Part shown: positions 1 through 5,517 of the stretch, one piece after another
How the letters are laid out: every line of letters begins with the position of its first letter
How positions within the stretch are numbered: position 1 is the first letter of the stretch
Notes under the pieces: generated by a model
The model's database searches: none
Told to the model about the DNA's origin: nothing
Seen by the model: the letters and a program-made list of their open reading frames with translations, nothing else
Position numbers and translations under genes: made by a program
Assembly: GCA_012522615.1 (NCBI GenBank)
Contig: JAAYKB010000141.1
Coordinates: forward strand, 1 to 6,051
Length of the DNA: 6,051 nucleotides
Reading direction: 5' to 3'
Origin: Clostridiales bacterium
GTDB taxonomy: Bacteria > Bacillota > Clostridia > Oscillospirales > Acutalibacteraceae

Positions 1-215
1 ATACCGCTTCTAGGCGAACCCGCTCCGTCGGTCACAACCACGCCGGTAAACCATTTATCGGCAAGACCGTAGCATTTTACCGCAGGACCAAACGCCATGA
101 TTTCAATATCGTCCTGGTGGGCGGCAATACATAAATCTGTGGTCCGGCTGAGTGCCTCCTCATCCTTTGCACCGTCCGGAATAAACAATTCTGCCGCGGG
201 CTTGTTAAACTTCAT
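1..215 (-). CDS. PIG-L (LmbE-like) family deacetylase, N-terminal part, cut by window edge
   Basis: Seventy-one codons are visible, starting at an ATG at 215-213 and open to base 1, so the C-terminal two thirds or more is missing. At residues 32-38 the protein reads AHQDDIE, a form of the AHPDDxE zinc-binding motif of PIG-L/LmbE de-N-acetylases. It is followed by a hydrophobic strand and VVVTDGAGSPRSG, the usual second strand and loop of this fold. The family removes N-acetyl groups from GlcNAc-containing substrates (GlcNAc-PI, mycothiol and bacillithiol precursors, diacetylchitobiose) using a divalent metal. Gln replaces the common Pro in the motif; the His and both Asp are kept. An AAAGGA site lies about 10 bases upstream (near 226-231). 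It is the last visible gene of the operon, 30 bases after nagB, which suggests an amino-sugar substrate. That substrate is inferred, and the rest of the catalytic residues cannot be seen. Confidence 0.88.
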   Translation of the reverse strand, partial: MKFNKPAAELFIPDGAKDEEALSRTTDLCIAAHQDDIEIMAFGPAVKCYGLADKWFTGVVVTDGAGSPRSG

Positions 216-245
216 AAAATATCAATCCTTTCAGTTAATAAATCT

Positions 246-953
246 TTATTTTTCGCTGACAACCACGATGAGATCGTTATGAAACTGCAATACAGAGGCA
301 GGAACCTGTGGGGTTATTGGACCGAACAGTGCGCGCTCAATAATATCCTTTTTGTCGGCACCCGCTACAAGAAGAACTTTTTTTGCAGACATAATTGACT
401 TTATACCCATGGTGCTAGCCCGTTTGGGCACGTCCTCGATTTTCTCAAAAAAGCGGGAATTTGCATCTATTGTCGACTGCTTGAGATCAACCACATGGGT
501 CGTTTTATCAAAGAATTCGTTTGGCTCGTTAAATCCGATATGACCGTTATGCCCGATTCCGAGAAGCTGTAAATCCACGCCGCCCAGTTCCTCTATCAAC
601 CTGTCATAGCGTTTGCATTCCTGCTCTAAATCAGTTGCGATACCGTTTGGCACATTTGTATTGGCCATATCAATATTGACGTGGTTGAACAGATTGGTGT
701 TCATAAAATAGCGGTAGCTCTGGTCGTGACTGCCGTCGAGACCGCAATATTCGTCAAGATTAACCGATTTCACCTTTGAAAAATCAAGATTGCCCTGTTG
801 ATAGCCTTTAACAAGAAGCTTGTACGTCCCTATCGGGGTCGAGCCTGTCGCCAGTCCAAGCACGGAATCGGGCTTCAACGTAATCTGTGCCGCTATAATA
901 TTGGCTGCACATCGGCTCATCTCGTTATAGTCCGATGCTTTAATAATTCTCAT
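246..953 (-). CDS. nagB: Glucosamine-6-phosphate deaminase (short, NagB type)
   Basis: This is a complete 235-residue protein. NagB converts glucosamine-6-phosphate to fructose-6-phosphate and ammonia in the cytoplasm, the committed step of amino-sugar catabolism. Visible motifs are the phosphate-binding LGLATGSTPIGTY (32-44), NLDEY (65-69, catalytic Asp67), GIGHNGHIGFNEP (132-144, with His138 and Glu143) and STMGIKSIMSAKKVLLVAGADK-like sequence from residue 180. Asn136 stands where the E. coli enzyme has Asp141. I recall Asn here in short Gram-positive NagB proteins, which lack the C-terminal extension of the allosteric enterobacterial hexamer; the 235-residue length agrees. The ATG at 953 has an AAAGGGGAA site (961-969) 7 bases away. 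It sits between the HexNAc kinase gene (26-base gap) and the PIG-L deacetylase gene (30-base gap). A deacetylase could feed it glucosamine units. Confidence 0.97.
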   Translation of the reverse strand: MRIIKASDYNEMSRCAANIIAAQITLKPDSVLGLATGSTPIGTYKLLVKGYQQGNLDFSKVKSVNLDEYCGLDGSHDQSYRYFMNTNLFNHVNIDMANTNVPNGIATDLEQECKRYDRLIEELGGVDLQLLGIGHNGHIGFNEPNEFFDKTTHVVDLKQSTIDANSRFFEKIEDVPKRASTMGIKSIMSAKKVLLVAGADKKDIIERALFGPITPQVPASVLQFHNDLIVVVSEK

Positions 954-979
954 TGCTGCATTCCCCTTTGAAGTTGTTT

Positions 980-2077
980 TTAAAGATACTTCCTAACGAT
1001 AGACTTCATTTTATCCATTTTTTGTTCCATATCCTCAACCAACTTGAATTGTGTTCGGCATCTGTCCAGATTGTGATGCTCTCGATGGATTTTGAAATAG
1101 GTATCCCCGTTGAGATAGTCGGTCAGAAAACGTATGCCGCATTCAAAGGTCATTATTTTTGAACCGATTGCCAAACTCTCGGCTTCGGTTCTGGTCAGAA
1201 ACTCCTTGGCTACGCTGAGATAACCTTTTGCAAATACTTCAAAAAGCTCAAGGCTCATTGAAACCTTGTCAAGATTGGTTTCATCCTCGGCGGCCGTGCT
1301 GGCGCCAAACCTTATGCTGTCGCCGAAATCAAAACTGGCGGCGCCCGGCATAACAGTATCGAGATCAATAATGCATATGCCCTTTCCGGTGGTCCTGTCT
1401 ATAAGAATATTGTTAAGCTTGGTGTCGTTGTGGGTAACCCTGTAGGGCATTTCCTCCGATCCGAGAAGATTTATTATAGCCCCGGCGTCCTTTTCGCGTG
1501 CAAAAGCAAACTGTATTTCCTTCTCGACACCCGCAACCCTTCCGACTTTGTCGTTTTTTACGGCATCCTTCAAAGCCTCGAAGCGTTTTACCGTATGATG
1601 AAAGTCGGGTATGGTTTCTATGAGCTTGTCGGTATCATAATCCGCAAGAAGACGCTGAAATTCACCGAAGGAATAACCGCAGTTATAAAAATCCTCGGCA
1701 TTCCGGCAAGTCTGGTATGTAACGGTGTTCTCAACAAAAACATACATCCGCCAGTAGTTTCCGTTTTGGTCAAGATAAAAAAGCTGTCCGCTCTTTGTGG
1801 GAATTACCGTTAGGGTTTCCCGCATGACGTCCCCGCCAGCCGCGGCAATCTTTTTCTTCAAAAACTCGGTAACGCCATATATATTATTCATCAGACCGAC
1901 CGGGTCTTTGAACACATTATGGTTGATGCGCTGTAAAATCATGCGGTAGATATTGAGGTCGGGCTTTTGAAAGCAAACGGAAAATGTATCGTTTATATGC
2001 CCCTCCCCATAGGGAATCGAGTGCAAATATAAATCATCGTCAATGAACTGTGTGACTATTGGCATAATTTCCGGCAT
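980..2077 (-). CDS. nahK: N-acetylhexosamine 1-kinase-like phosphotransferase (NahK/LnpB family)
   Basis: This 365-residue protein is of the aminoglycoside-phosphotransferase/choline-kinase fold, close to the length of bifidobacterial NahK (about 360). NahK phosphorylates GlcNAc or GalNAc at C1 using ATP. Visible features are a nucleotide-loop-like YGEGHINDTF (23-32), YRMILQRIN (44-52), typical of the HexNAc kinase branch, and the catalytic loop THNDTKLNN (215-223, proposed base Asp218). The metal-binding IDLDT follows (237-241, Asp238), then MPGAASFDFGD. The GHINDTF and LQRIN segments favour NahK over antibiotic-modifying kinases. Homologues are often mislabelled 'mucin desulfatase'. The ATG at 2077 is preceded by GAAAGG (2089-2094). 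A second Met at residue 5 lies too far from that site. The gene follows the nucleotidyltransferase gene by 36 bases, and that pair implies HexNAc-1-P activation to an NDP-sugar. Whether the preferred sugar is GlcNAc, GalNAc or another hexosamine cannot be read from the sequence. Confidence 0.87.
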   Translation of the reverse strand: MPEIMPIVTQFIDDDLYLHSIPYGEGHINDTFSVCFQKPDLNIYRMILQRINHNVFKDPVGLMNNIYGVTEFLKKKIAAAGGDVMRETLTVIPTKSGQLFYLDQNGNYWRMYVFVENTVTYQTCRNAEDFYNCGYSFGEFQRLLADYDTDKLIETIPDFHHTVKRFEALKDAVKNDKVGRVAGVEKEIQFAFAREKDAGAIINLLGSEEMPYRVTHNDTKLNNILIDRTTGKGICIIDLDTVMPGAASFDFGDSIRFGASTAAEDETNLDKVSMSLELFEVFAKGYLSVAKEFLTRTEAESLAIGSKIMTFECGIRFLTDYLNGDTYFKIHREHHNLDRCRTQFKLVEDMEQKMDKMKSIVRKYL

Positions 2078-2113
2078 TTCTATACCAACCTTTCAAAAAT
2101 TATAGTTTATTTA

Positions 2114-3028
2114 TCACTTCCAAAGGTTGGCGGGGTATTCGCCAAGAGCCACCTTTTGTGCAATCGCCCTTACAACCGCGTCCTTATCCTCGCGGTAGGT
2201 AACGCCAAACCAGCGGTCGCCGGTTTCGAGAACCCTTACCCTGCATTCGCCTTGTGCAATCATGTCCTTTACAACAAAGGGCAGGAAGAATTCGGCTTTT
2301 AGGATGTTTTCACGGTTAGCCTCAAGAAAGCCCCTGAACCTTACTGAAATCTCGTGCAGGAAGGATGGAGGGAAGCACCAGCAGTTCATGGATACAATGC
2401 TTTTTCCGTCTAGGTCAATCCAGTTGATGTCATCCTCGGTGTATTGAATCCTACCGTTCCTCTTCATAATTTTGGTCCGCTCGTTTACGTCGATAAGGAT
2501 TCCGTCCTCACCGACGCTACATATTCCTCTTGCTACATGACCGTTTTCGGTCAGGGTATTTTCCAATATGTATCCCGCCATGCAGTATTCGACAGGTCGG
2601 CTGTTAAAGTCGGCAGTATCCATCCATTCGGAGAGTCTTTGAAAGGCCTGCTGTCCGTAAAAATCATCGGCGTTTATGACAATAAACGGGTCGGTCACCG
2701 TACCGATACAGCTCATAACGGCGTGTGCGGTTCCCCACGGCTTAATCCTGCCCTCGGGGACGGTGAAGCCGTCCGGAAGATTGTCAATTCTCTGATATAC
2801 ATAAGAAACATCCATAAATTCGGCTATCCGGTTACCGATAACCTCGCGAAACAAGGCGTCGTTTTCCTCCTTGATGATAAAAACCACCTTATTAAATCCG
2901 GCTCTTCGCGCGTCATATATTGAATAGTCCATGATTATCTCGCCGCTCGGCCCGACCTTGTCAACCTGCTTTAGACCGCCGTATCTGCTACCCATTCCCG
3001 CAGCCATAATTACTAATGTCTTGTTCAT
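2114..3028 (-). CDS. Sugar-1-phosphate nucleotidyltransferase (NTP_transferase family)
   Basis: A 304-residue protein that should join NTP (probably UTP) and a sugar-1-phosphate to make an NDP-sugar and pyrophosphate. At the N-terminus, VIMAAGMGSRYGGLKQ (6-21) is the glycine-rich nucleotide-binding signature with Arg15 and Lys20. KPWGTAHAV (96-104) is the GTAxA-type base-binding strand. NADDFYG (119-125) carries the metal-binding aspartates. The ATG at 3028 is chosen because GGAGG (3036-3040) sits 7 bases upstream. A start 9 codons earlier (3055) would put that Shine-Dalgarno inside the gene. It is first in the operon and directly precedes the NahK-like kinase gene, so its likely substrate is GlcNAc-1-P or GalNAc-1-P. 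This is inferred from context, since family membership alone does not fix nucleotide or sugar. It lacks the left-handed beta-helix C-terminus of GlmU, so it is not the biosynthetic bifunctional enzyme. Confidence 0.9.
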   Translation of the reverse strand: MNKTLVIMAAGMGSRYGGLKQVDKVGPSGEIIMDYSIYDARRAGFNKVVFIIKEENDALFREVIGNRIAEFMDVSYVYQRIDNLPDGFTVPEGRIKPWGTAHAVMSCIGTVTDPFIVINADDFYGQQAFQRLSEWMDTADFNSRPVEYCMAGYILENTLTENGHVARGICSVGEDGILIDVNERTKIMKRNGRIQYTEDDINWIDLDGKSIVSMNCWCFPPSFLHEISVRFRGFLEANRENILKAEFFLPFVVKDMIAQGECRVRVLETGDRWFGVTYREDKDAVVRAIAQKVALGEYPANLWK

Positions 3029-3035
3029 ATAAAAA

Positions 3036-3040
3036 CCTCC
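3036..3040 (-). promoter_or_regulatory. Ribosome binding site fixing the nucleotidyltransferase start
   Basis: A GGAGG core on the minus strand, 7 bases before the ATG at 3028-3026. It supports the shorter 304-residue protein over the 313-residue open frame starting at 3055. Confidence 0.85.
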
Positions 3041-3053
3041 GAATCGAGATGTC

Positions 3054-3096
3054 ATTGCAGATGTTTTTCTATTATAGATAAATTATATCTTGCAAT
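3054..3096. repeat. Spaced inverted repeat ATTGCA...TGCAAT in the divergent intergenic region
   Basis: The left arm ATTGCAGAT (3054-3062) and right arm ATCTTGCAAT (3087-3096) are complementary over nine pairs with one bulged base. Arm centres are about 37 bases apart. The arms bracket the two TATAAT-like boxes of the leftward promoter. The spacing and placement would suit a two-site operator for the adjacent AraC-type regulator, but AraC proteins more often use direct repeats, so this assignment is tentative. Confidence 0.4.
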
Positions 3097-3110
3097 CCTT
3101 TTAATATCTA
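3082..3110 (-). promoter_or_regulatory. Predicted sigma-A-type promoter of the amino-sugar operon
   Basis: On the minus strand, a -35 of TAGATA (3110-3105, four of six matches to TTGACA) and a perfect -10 TATAAT (3087-3082) are separated by 17 bases. Transcription would start near 3075 and give a leader of about 47 bases before the nucleotidyltransferase gene. A second TATAAT lies at 3076-3071 without a convincing -35. The imperfect -35 fits a promoter that needs an activator, such as the divergent AraC-type protein. Assigned by eye. Confidence 0.5.
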
Positions 3111-3128
3111 TGTAAAATAGTGCTGTGC

Positions 3129-3158
3129 TTAGTAATATTGTTCAAACAACACTATAAT
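3129..3158 (+). promoter_or_regulatory. Predicted promoter of the PocR-AraC regulator gene
   Basis: A perfect -10 TATAAT (3153-3158) has a weak -35 TTAGTA (3129-3134) 18 bases upstream. The start would be near 3165, leaving a short leader of about 23 bases with the Shine-Dalgarno AAGGTGAT (3172-3179) 8 bases before the ATG. A competing reading is TTGTTC (3138-3143) with TATATA (3161-3166), which would leave almost no leader. Confidence 0.42.
3138..3149. repeat. Short palindrome TTGTT-CA-AACAA in the regulator promoter
   Basis: Perfect 5-base arms with a 2-base centre. It lies in the spacer between the predicted -35 and -10 of the regulator gene. A bound protein there would block that promoter, so it could be an autoregulatory operator. 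Short AT-rich palindromes also occur by chance. Confidence 0.3.
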
Positions 3159-3187
3159 TCTATATAACGACAAGGTGATGTAGAAAC

Positions 3188-4012
3188 ATGGTTCAGGACG
3201 ACAGGCTTGAAATGCTATCGGTTCTTCGCGAATTGCATAACATCTCCGGTTTCCGGATTTCCATCCATGATACGAAATTCCGTGAAATCGAGGCCTACCC
3301 GAAAGAAATTTCCCCATTTTGCAGTCTTATCCAAAGCTGTGAAGAAGGACGGTGCAGCTGCCATGAAAACGATCGGCGGGCATTCGAGCATGTCAGCGCA
3401 AACCCTGAGGTTTATCTTTACAAATGCTGTTTAGGACTTTATGAGGCGGTGGCGCCTTTATACATACTCGGCAAGGTCGTCGGATACCTGATGATGGGGC
3501 AGTCGATAGACAAAAGCAAGGGCAGCAAGGAAACCTTAATTAAAAACGCAACCCGGCTTATCTCTGATAAAGAGGCGATTGTCCGTGCCGTAGACGCCGT
3601 CCATGTGTGCGACAGGGATAAGATCCTGTCCTGTATGAAAATCCTCGATATCTGTGCCCAGTATATTACGCTCAGCAACCGATTTCACCTCAACAAATCG
3701 GACATCACCGATAGGATTAAGGACTACCTTGACAGTCACTATTTCGAAAACATCACGATTGAAACCATATGCCTTAACTTCTTTTGCAGCCGCACCAGCA
3801 TTATGACGGCATTTAAGGCAAATTACGGCGTCGGTATTATCGAATATCTGACCCATGTCCGCATGCAAACAGCAAAAAGGTTACTTAGTAATACCGAAAA
3901 AACGGTCAAAGAGATTTCCGAAAGCTGCGGCTATTCCGACCAGAACTATTTCAGCAAGGTTTTTTTAAAGCATTGCGGAATGACCCCAACGGAATACAGG
4001 AAGAAACGGTGA
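3188..4012 (+). CDS. AraC-family transcriptional regulator with N-terminal PocR sensory domain
   Basis: A 274-residue cytoplasmic regulator. Residues about 5-165 match the PocR ligand-binding domain. They include a Cys-rich stretch (Cys45, Cys51, Cys56, Cys58), then YKCCLGLYEAVAPL (78-91), then the VVGYLMMGQ strand (97-105). Residues about 173-274 form the two helix-turn-helix AraC DNA-binding domain: first helix pair around 190-211, then the family signature VKEISESCGYSDQNYFSKVF (240-259) and MTPTEYRKKR at the end. PocR domains are proposed to bind small hydrocarbon or metabolite ligands; the name comes from the propanediol/cobalamin regulator. The ATG is set by AAGGTGAT (3172-3179) 8 bases upstream. 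Divergent orientation from the amino-sugar operon makes that operon its most likely target, probably by activation in response to a sugar-derived ligand. The ligand itself cannot be inferred. The clustered cysteines could bind a metal or sense redox state, as in other PocR-like domains. Confidence 0.93.
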   Translation: MVQDDRLEMLSVLRELHNISGFRISIHDTKFREIEAYPKEISPFCSLIQSCEEGRCSCHENDRRAFEHVSANPEVYLYKCCLGLYEAVAPLYILGKVVGYLMMGQSIDKSKGSKETLIKNATRLISDKEAIVRAVDAVHVCDRDKILSCMKILDICAQYITLSNRFHLNKSDITDRIKDYLDSHYFENITIETICLNFFCSRTSIMTAFKANYGVGIIEYLTHVRMQTAKRLLSNTEKTVKEISESCGYSDQNYFSKVFLKHCGMTPTEYRKKR

Positions 4013-4047
4013 AGTTGAGAGAATAGAGCGTTCTATCAATTATACCA

Positions 4048-4080
4048 AATCCCGTCTTTGATTCAATCAAAGACGGGATT
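4048..4080. terminator. Bidirectional intrinsic terminator hairpin between convergent genes
   Basis: AATCCCGTCTTTGA (4048-4061) pairs perfectly with TCAAAGACGGGATT (4067-4080) across a TTCAA loop, a 14-bp stem. It lies 35 bases after the stop of the regulator gene and 10 bases beyond the stop of the mutarotase gene on the other strand. The trailing T-tracts are modest: ATTCTTTG on the plus strand and ATTTGG on the minus strand. Stem strength and location between convergent genes make termination in both directions the best reading. Confidence 0.82.
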
Positions 4081-4090
4081 CTTTGTAGTA

Positions 4091-4516
4091 TTATTCCTTT
4101 ACAACGCCTTTTTTTAATATGATATTAGCATATAAGGCGGTTTCGCCTGTGGCTATGATTGCATAGGATTTCCTTGCCCTGTCATAGAAGGCAAAACGCT
4201 CGATCTCCTGGATTTTCGCAGGCTGGTGCTTGGCGATTATACGCCTGTATTCATCCCATATAACAGGAACGGTAGGATCGCTGTCGGCCACCTGCATCAC
4301 AGCGACCGGGGCGTCCACATATGTATCAAGCGGAAAAAGACTTAATATTGCATCTAGGATTTCAGGCACACCGTGCCCGTCAAGTCTTATCAAACGCTGG
4401 GCGCAACTGGCAGCCGGAAAATTCCCATCCCCGAGCACCAACTCGTCGCCGTGCCCCATCTCCATCATTATTTTTAGCAGCTCGGGTGAGAGGAGCGAGG
4501 GTATACCTTTCAGCAT
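4091..4516 (-). CDS. fucU: L-fucose mutarotase-like protein (FucU/RbsD family)
   Basis: A 141-residue protein, matching the roughly 140 residues of E. coli FucU. The family speeds conversion between alpha and beta anomers (and pyranose and furanose forms) of fucose or ribose before phosphorylation or isomerisation. The N-terminus MLKGIPSLLSPELLK (1-15) and EMGHGDELVLGDGNFPA (19-35) carry the conserved His22 and Asp24. The C-terminus ATGETALYANIILKKGV is the typical FucU ending; the MLKxI start and this ending favour FucU over RbsD. The ATG at 4516 is chosen because AAAGG (4526-4530) lies 9 bases upstream. A TTG at 4525 would touch that site. It is the last gene before the hairpin at 4048-4080. 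No fucose isomerase, kinase or aldolase gene is visible, so the sugar is uncertain. It follows the DUF1893 gene by 35 bases on the same strand, probably in one transcript. Confidence 0.92.
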   Translation of the reverse strand: MLKGIPSLLSPELLKIMMEMGHGDELVLGDGNFPAASCAQRLIRLDGHGVPEILDAILSLFPLDTYVDAPVAVMQVADSDPTVPVIWDEYRRIIAKHQPAKIQEIERFAFYDRARKSYAIIATGETALYANIILKKGVVKE

Positions 4517-4525
4517 TACGATCAA

Positions 4526-4530
4526 CCTTT
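4526..4530 (-). promoter_or_regulatory. Ribosome binding site fixing the fucU start
   Basis: AAAGG on the minus strand, 9 bases before the ATG at 4516-4514. It rules out the overlapping TTG at 4525 as the main start. Confidence 0.75.
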
Positions 4531-4551
4531 CTATTTATTATCACTTTGCTA

Positions 4552-4959
4552 TTAAGTATCAGATAAAGCTTTGAAGCATTCGGCGGGGTCATCCATCAAG
4601 AGAACCTTTTTTTCCATCGGGCATATTCCGGTGCCCGCCCTATTGATAATATGGGGGACCAGCCTGTCATAATGTAAGGTAAGACCTGCCCTCTCGAACA
4701 CAGACATGGCGTGCCGACTGACAATCCCCGCGTAAACCTCGGCTACACAGCCATATACCATCAGCATGGCAGCCGCTTTGCCGACCACCTTATCGGCAAC
4801 CGAGGCGCCGCGCAGCATGTCGGGCTTATCCTTTAGAAGCAAAAGCAAGGCGGAGATTCCCGACTCCGACGAGACATATTCATTGTTCTGATTCAGTACA
4901 ACAATGGAAAACCCGCCGTTATGCAGTGTATCCTTTGCCTTCTCCAGTAATCTTGCCAT
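4552..4959 (-). CDS. DUF1893 family protein
   Basis: A 135-residue soluble protein with no signal peptide or membrane segment. It matches DUF1893 by the pattern VADKVVGKAAAMLMVYGCV, then VYAGIVSRHAM, then VPHIINRAGTGICPMEKKV near the C-terminus. I recall that the family has a cytidine-deaminase-like fold (Thermotoga TM1506 type). The HxE/PCxxC zinc motif of true deaminases is not seen here, so a ligand-binding or regulatory role is more likely than deamination. The ATG at 4959 is supported by GAGAGGA (4969-4975) 9 bases upstream; a TTG at 4977 is an alternative in the same frame. The start overlaps the 3' end of the ECF S-component gene by 41 bases, which suggests translational coupling and a shared function with that transporter. 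No biochemical role is established from sequence. Confidence 0.87.
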   Translation of the reverse strand: MARLLEKAKDTLHNGGFSIVVLNQNNEYVSSESGISALLLLLKDKPDMLRGASVADKVVGKAAAMLMVYGCVAEVYAGIVSRHAMSVFERAGLTLHYDRLVPHIINRAGTGICPMEKKVLLMDDPAECFKALSDT

Positions 4960-5515
4960 AGTATCCGGTCCTCTCAAGAATATAAAGCATCGAGGGTATC
5001 AGCAAAAGCTGCAGGACAATTCCGATGATACCCTTGCCGACCGATTCGATAACATATGCTGTACCCAGTGCCGACAGGTTAAGCAAATCCGCCGTAACAA
5101 AGACAGTGGCCGCGAAAATCAGCCTGCCTGCCAACATTGCAGAAACCAGCGATATTAGCGTCCCAAACCTTTTTCTGCGAAATCGGAGCGACCGGTAGAA
5201 CAGCCCGCTTACAAATCCGTACGCGGCAAGCTCTGCCATCATGAATGGCATTCTGTCAAGCATGGGCATTCCGGTGAGGATTGAGTTGATAAGCGGCGAA
5301 ACCGCCCCGATAAGCAGGCCGTGTACAGGCCCGAGGATAAACCCTCCGAAAAGCACCGGCAGGTGCATCGGAAGAAACAGCCGCCCGGCCTGTGGGCCTC
5401 CCATCAGATGAAACACCTGCGGCAGTAATACCGATAGTGCAATAAAGAGCCCGCCGACAGAAATTTTTCTCGCACTTACTGTATTTATTGAAATATTGTC
5501 GTTGTTTTTTCTCAT
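4919..5515 (-). CDS. ECF transporter S component (substrate-binding membrane subunit)
   Basis: A 198-residue hydrophobic protein with about six membrane segments (roughly 18-35, 46-70, 72-82 with a re-entrant look, 90-107, 117-140, 150-178). ECF S components bind a vitamin or small metabolite and pair with a shared energising module (EcfT plus two ATPases) encoded elsewhere; none is seen here. The motif RLFLPMHLPVLFGGFILGP (45-63), the LTGMPMLDRMPFMMAELAAYG region (80-100) and GLFYR (104-108) fit this superfamily. The small-residue helix SVGGLFIALS (19-28) resembles the face that docks on EcfT. The ATG at 5515 has AAAGG (5524-5528) 8 bases upstream, inside the end of the aldo/keto reductase gene, whose stop is only 2 bases before this start. 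No riboswitch precedes it in the window. The substrate cannot be named from these residues. Confidence 0.88.
   Translation of the reverse strand: MRKNNDNISINTVSARKISVGGLFIALSVLLPQVFHLMGGPQAGRLFLPMHLPVLFGGFILGPVHGLLIGAVSPLINSILTGMPMLDRMPFMMAELAAYGFVSGLFYRSLRFRRKRFGTLISLVSAMLAGRLIFAATVFVTADLLNLSALGTAYVIESVGKGIIGIVLQLLLIPSMLYILERTGYYGKITGEGKGYTA
4969..4975 (-). promoter_or_regulatory. Ribosome binding site of the DUF1893 gene inside the ECF gene
   Basis: GAGAGGA on the minus strand lies 9 bases before the ATG at 4959 and within the coding end of the upstream ECF S-component gene. This supports a genuine 41-base gene overlap and not a misplaced start. Confidence 0.7.
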
Positions 5516-5517
5516 TA

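Noticed and set aside
1430..1813. A 127-codon plus-strand open frame
   Set aside because: Antisense to the NahK-like gene over its catalytic region; its composition is what an antisense reading would give.
980..2077. Aminoglycoside resistance kinase, or 'mucin desulfatase', as the product name
   Set aside because: The fold is shared with aminoglycoside kinases, but GHINDTF, LQRIN and the amino-sugar context point to a HexNAc kinase. The desulfatase label is a legacy annotation with no matching catalytic motif.
2444..2923. A 159-codon plus-strand open frame
   Set aside because: It lies wholly antisense to the nucleotidyltransferase gene, has no family resemblance I can see and no convincing ribosome binding site, while the minus-strand frame has clear motifs.
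3029..3187. A riboswitch in the divergent intergenic region
   Set aside because: The predicted leaders are only about 47 and 23 bases, too short for known aptamers plus an expression platform, and no conserved riboswitch core is recognisable.
3536..3868. Minus-strand frames inside the regulator gene (also 3439-3678)
   Set aside because: The plus-strand frame has the full PocR and AraC signatures, and these are shadows with no motif or start signal.
4091..4516. Ribose pyranase RbsD instead of FucU
   Set aside because: The MLKxI start, the GDGNFPA segment and the NIILKKGV ending resemble FucU more. No rbs transport or ribokinase gene is nearby, though substrate remains open.
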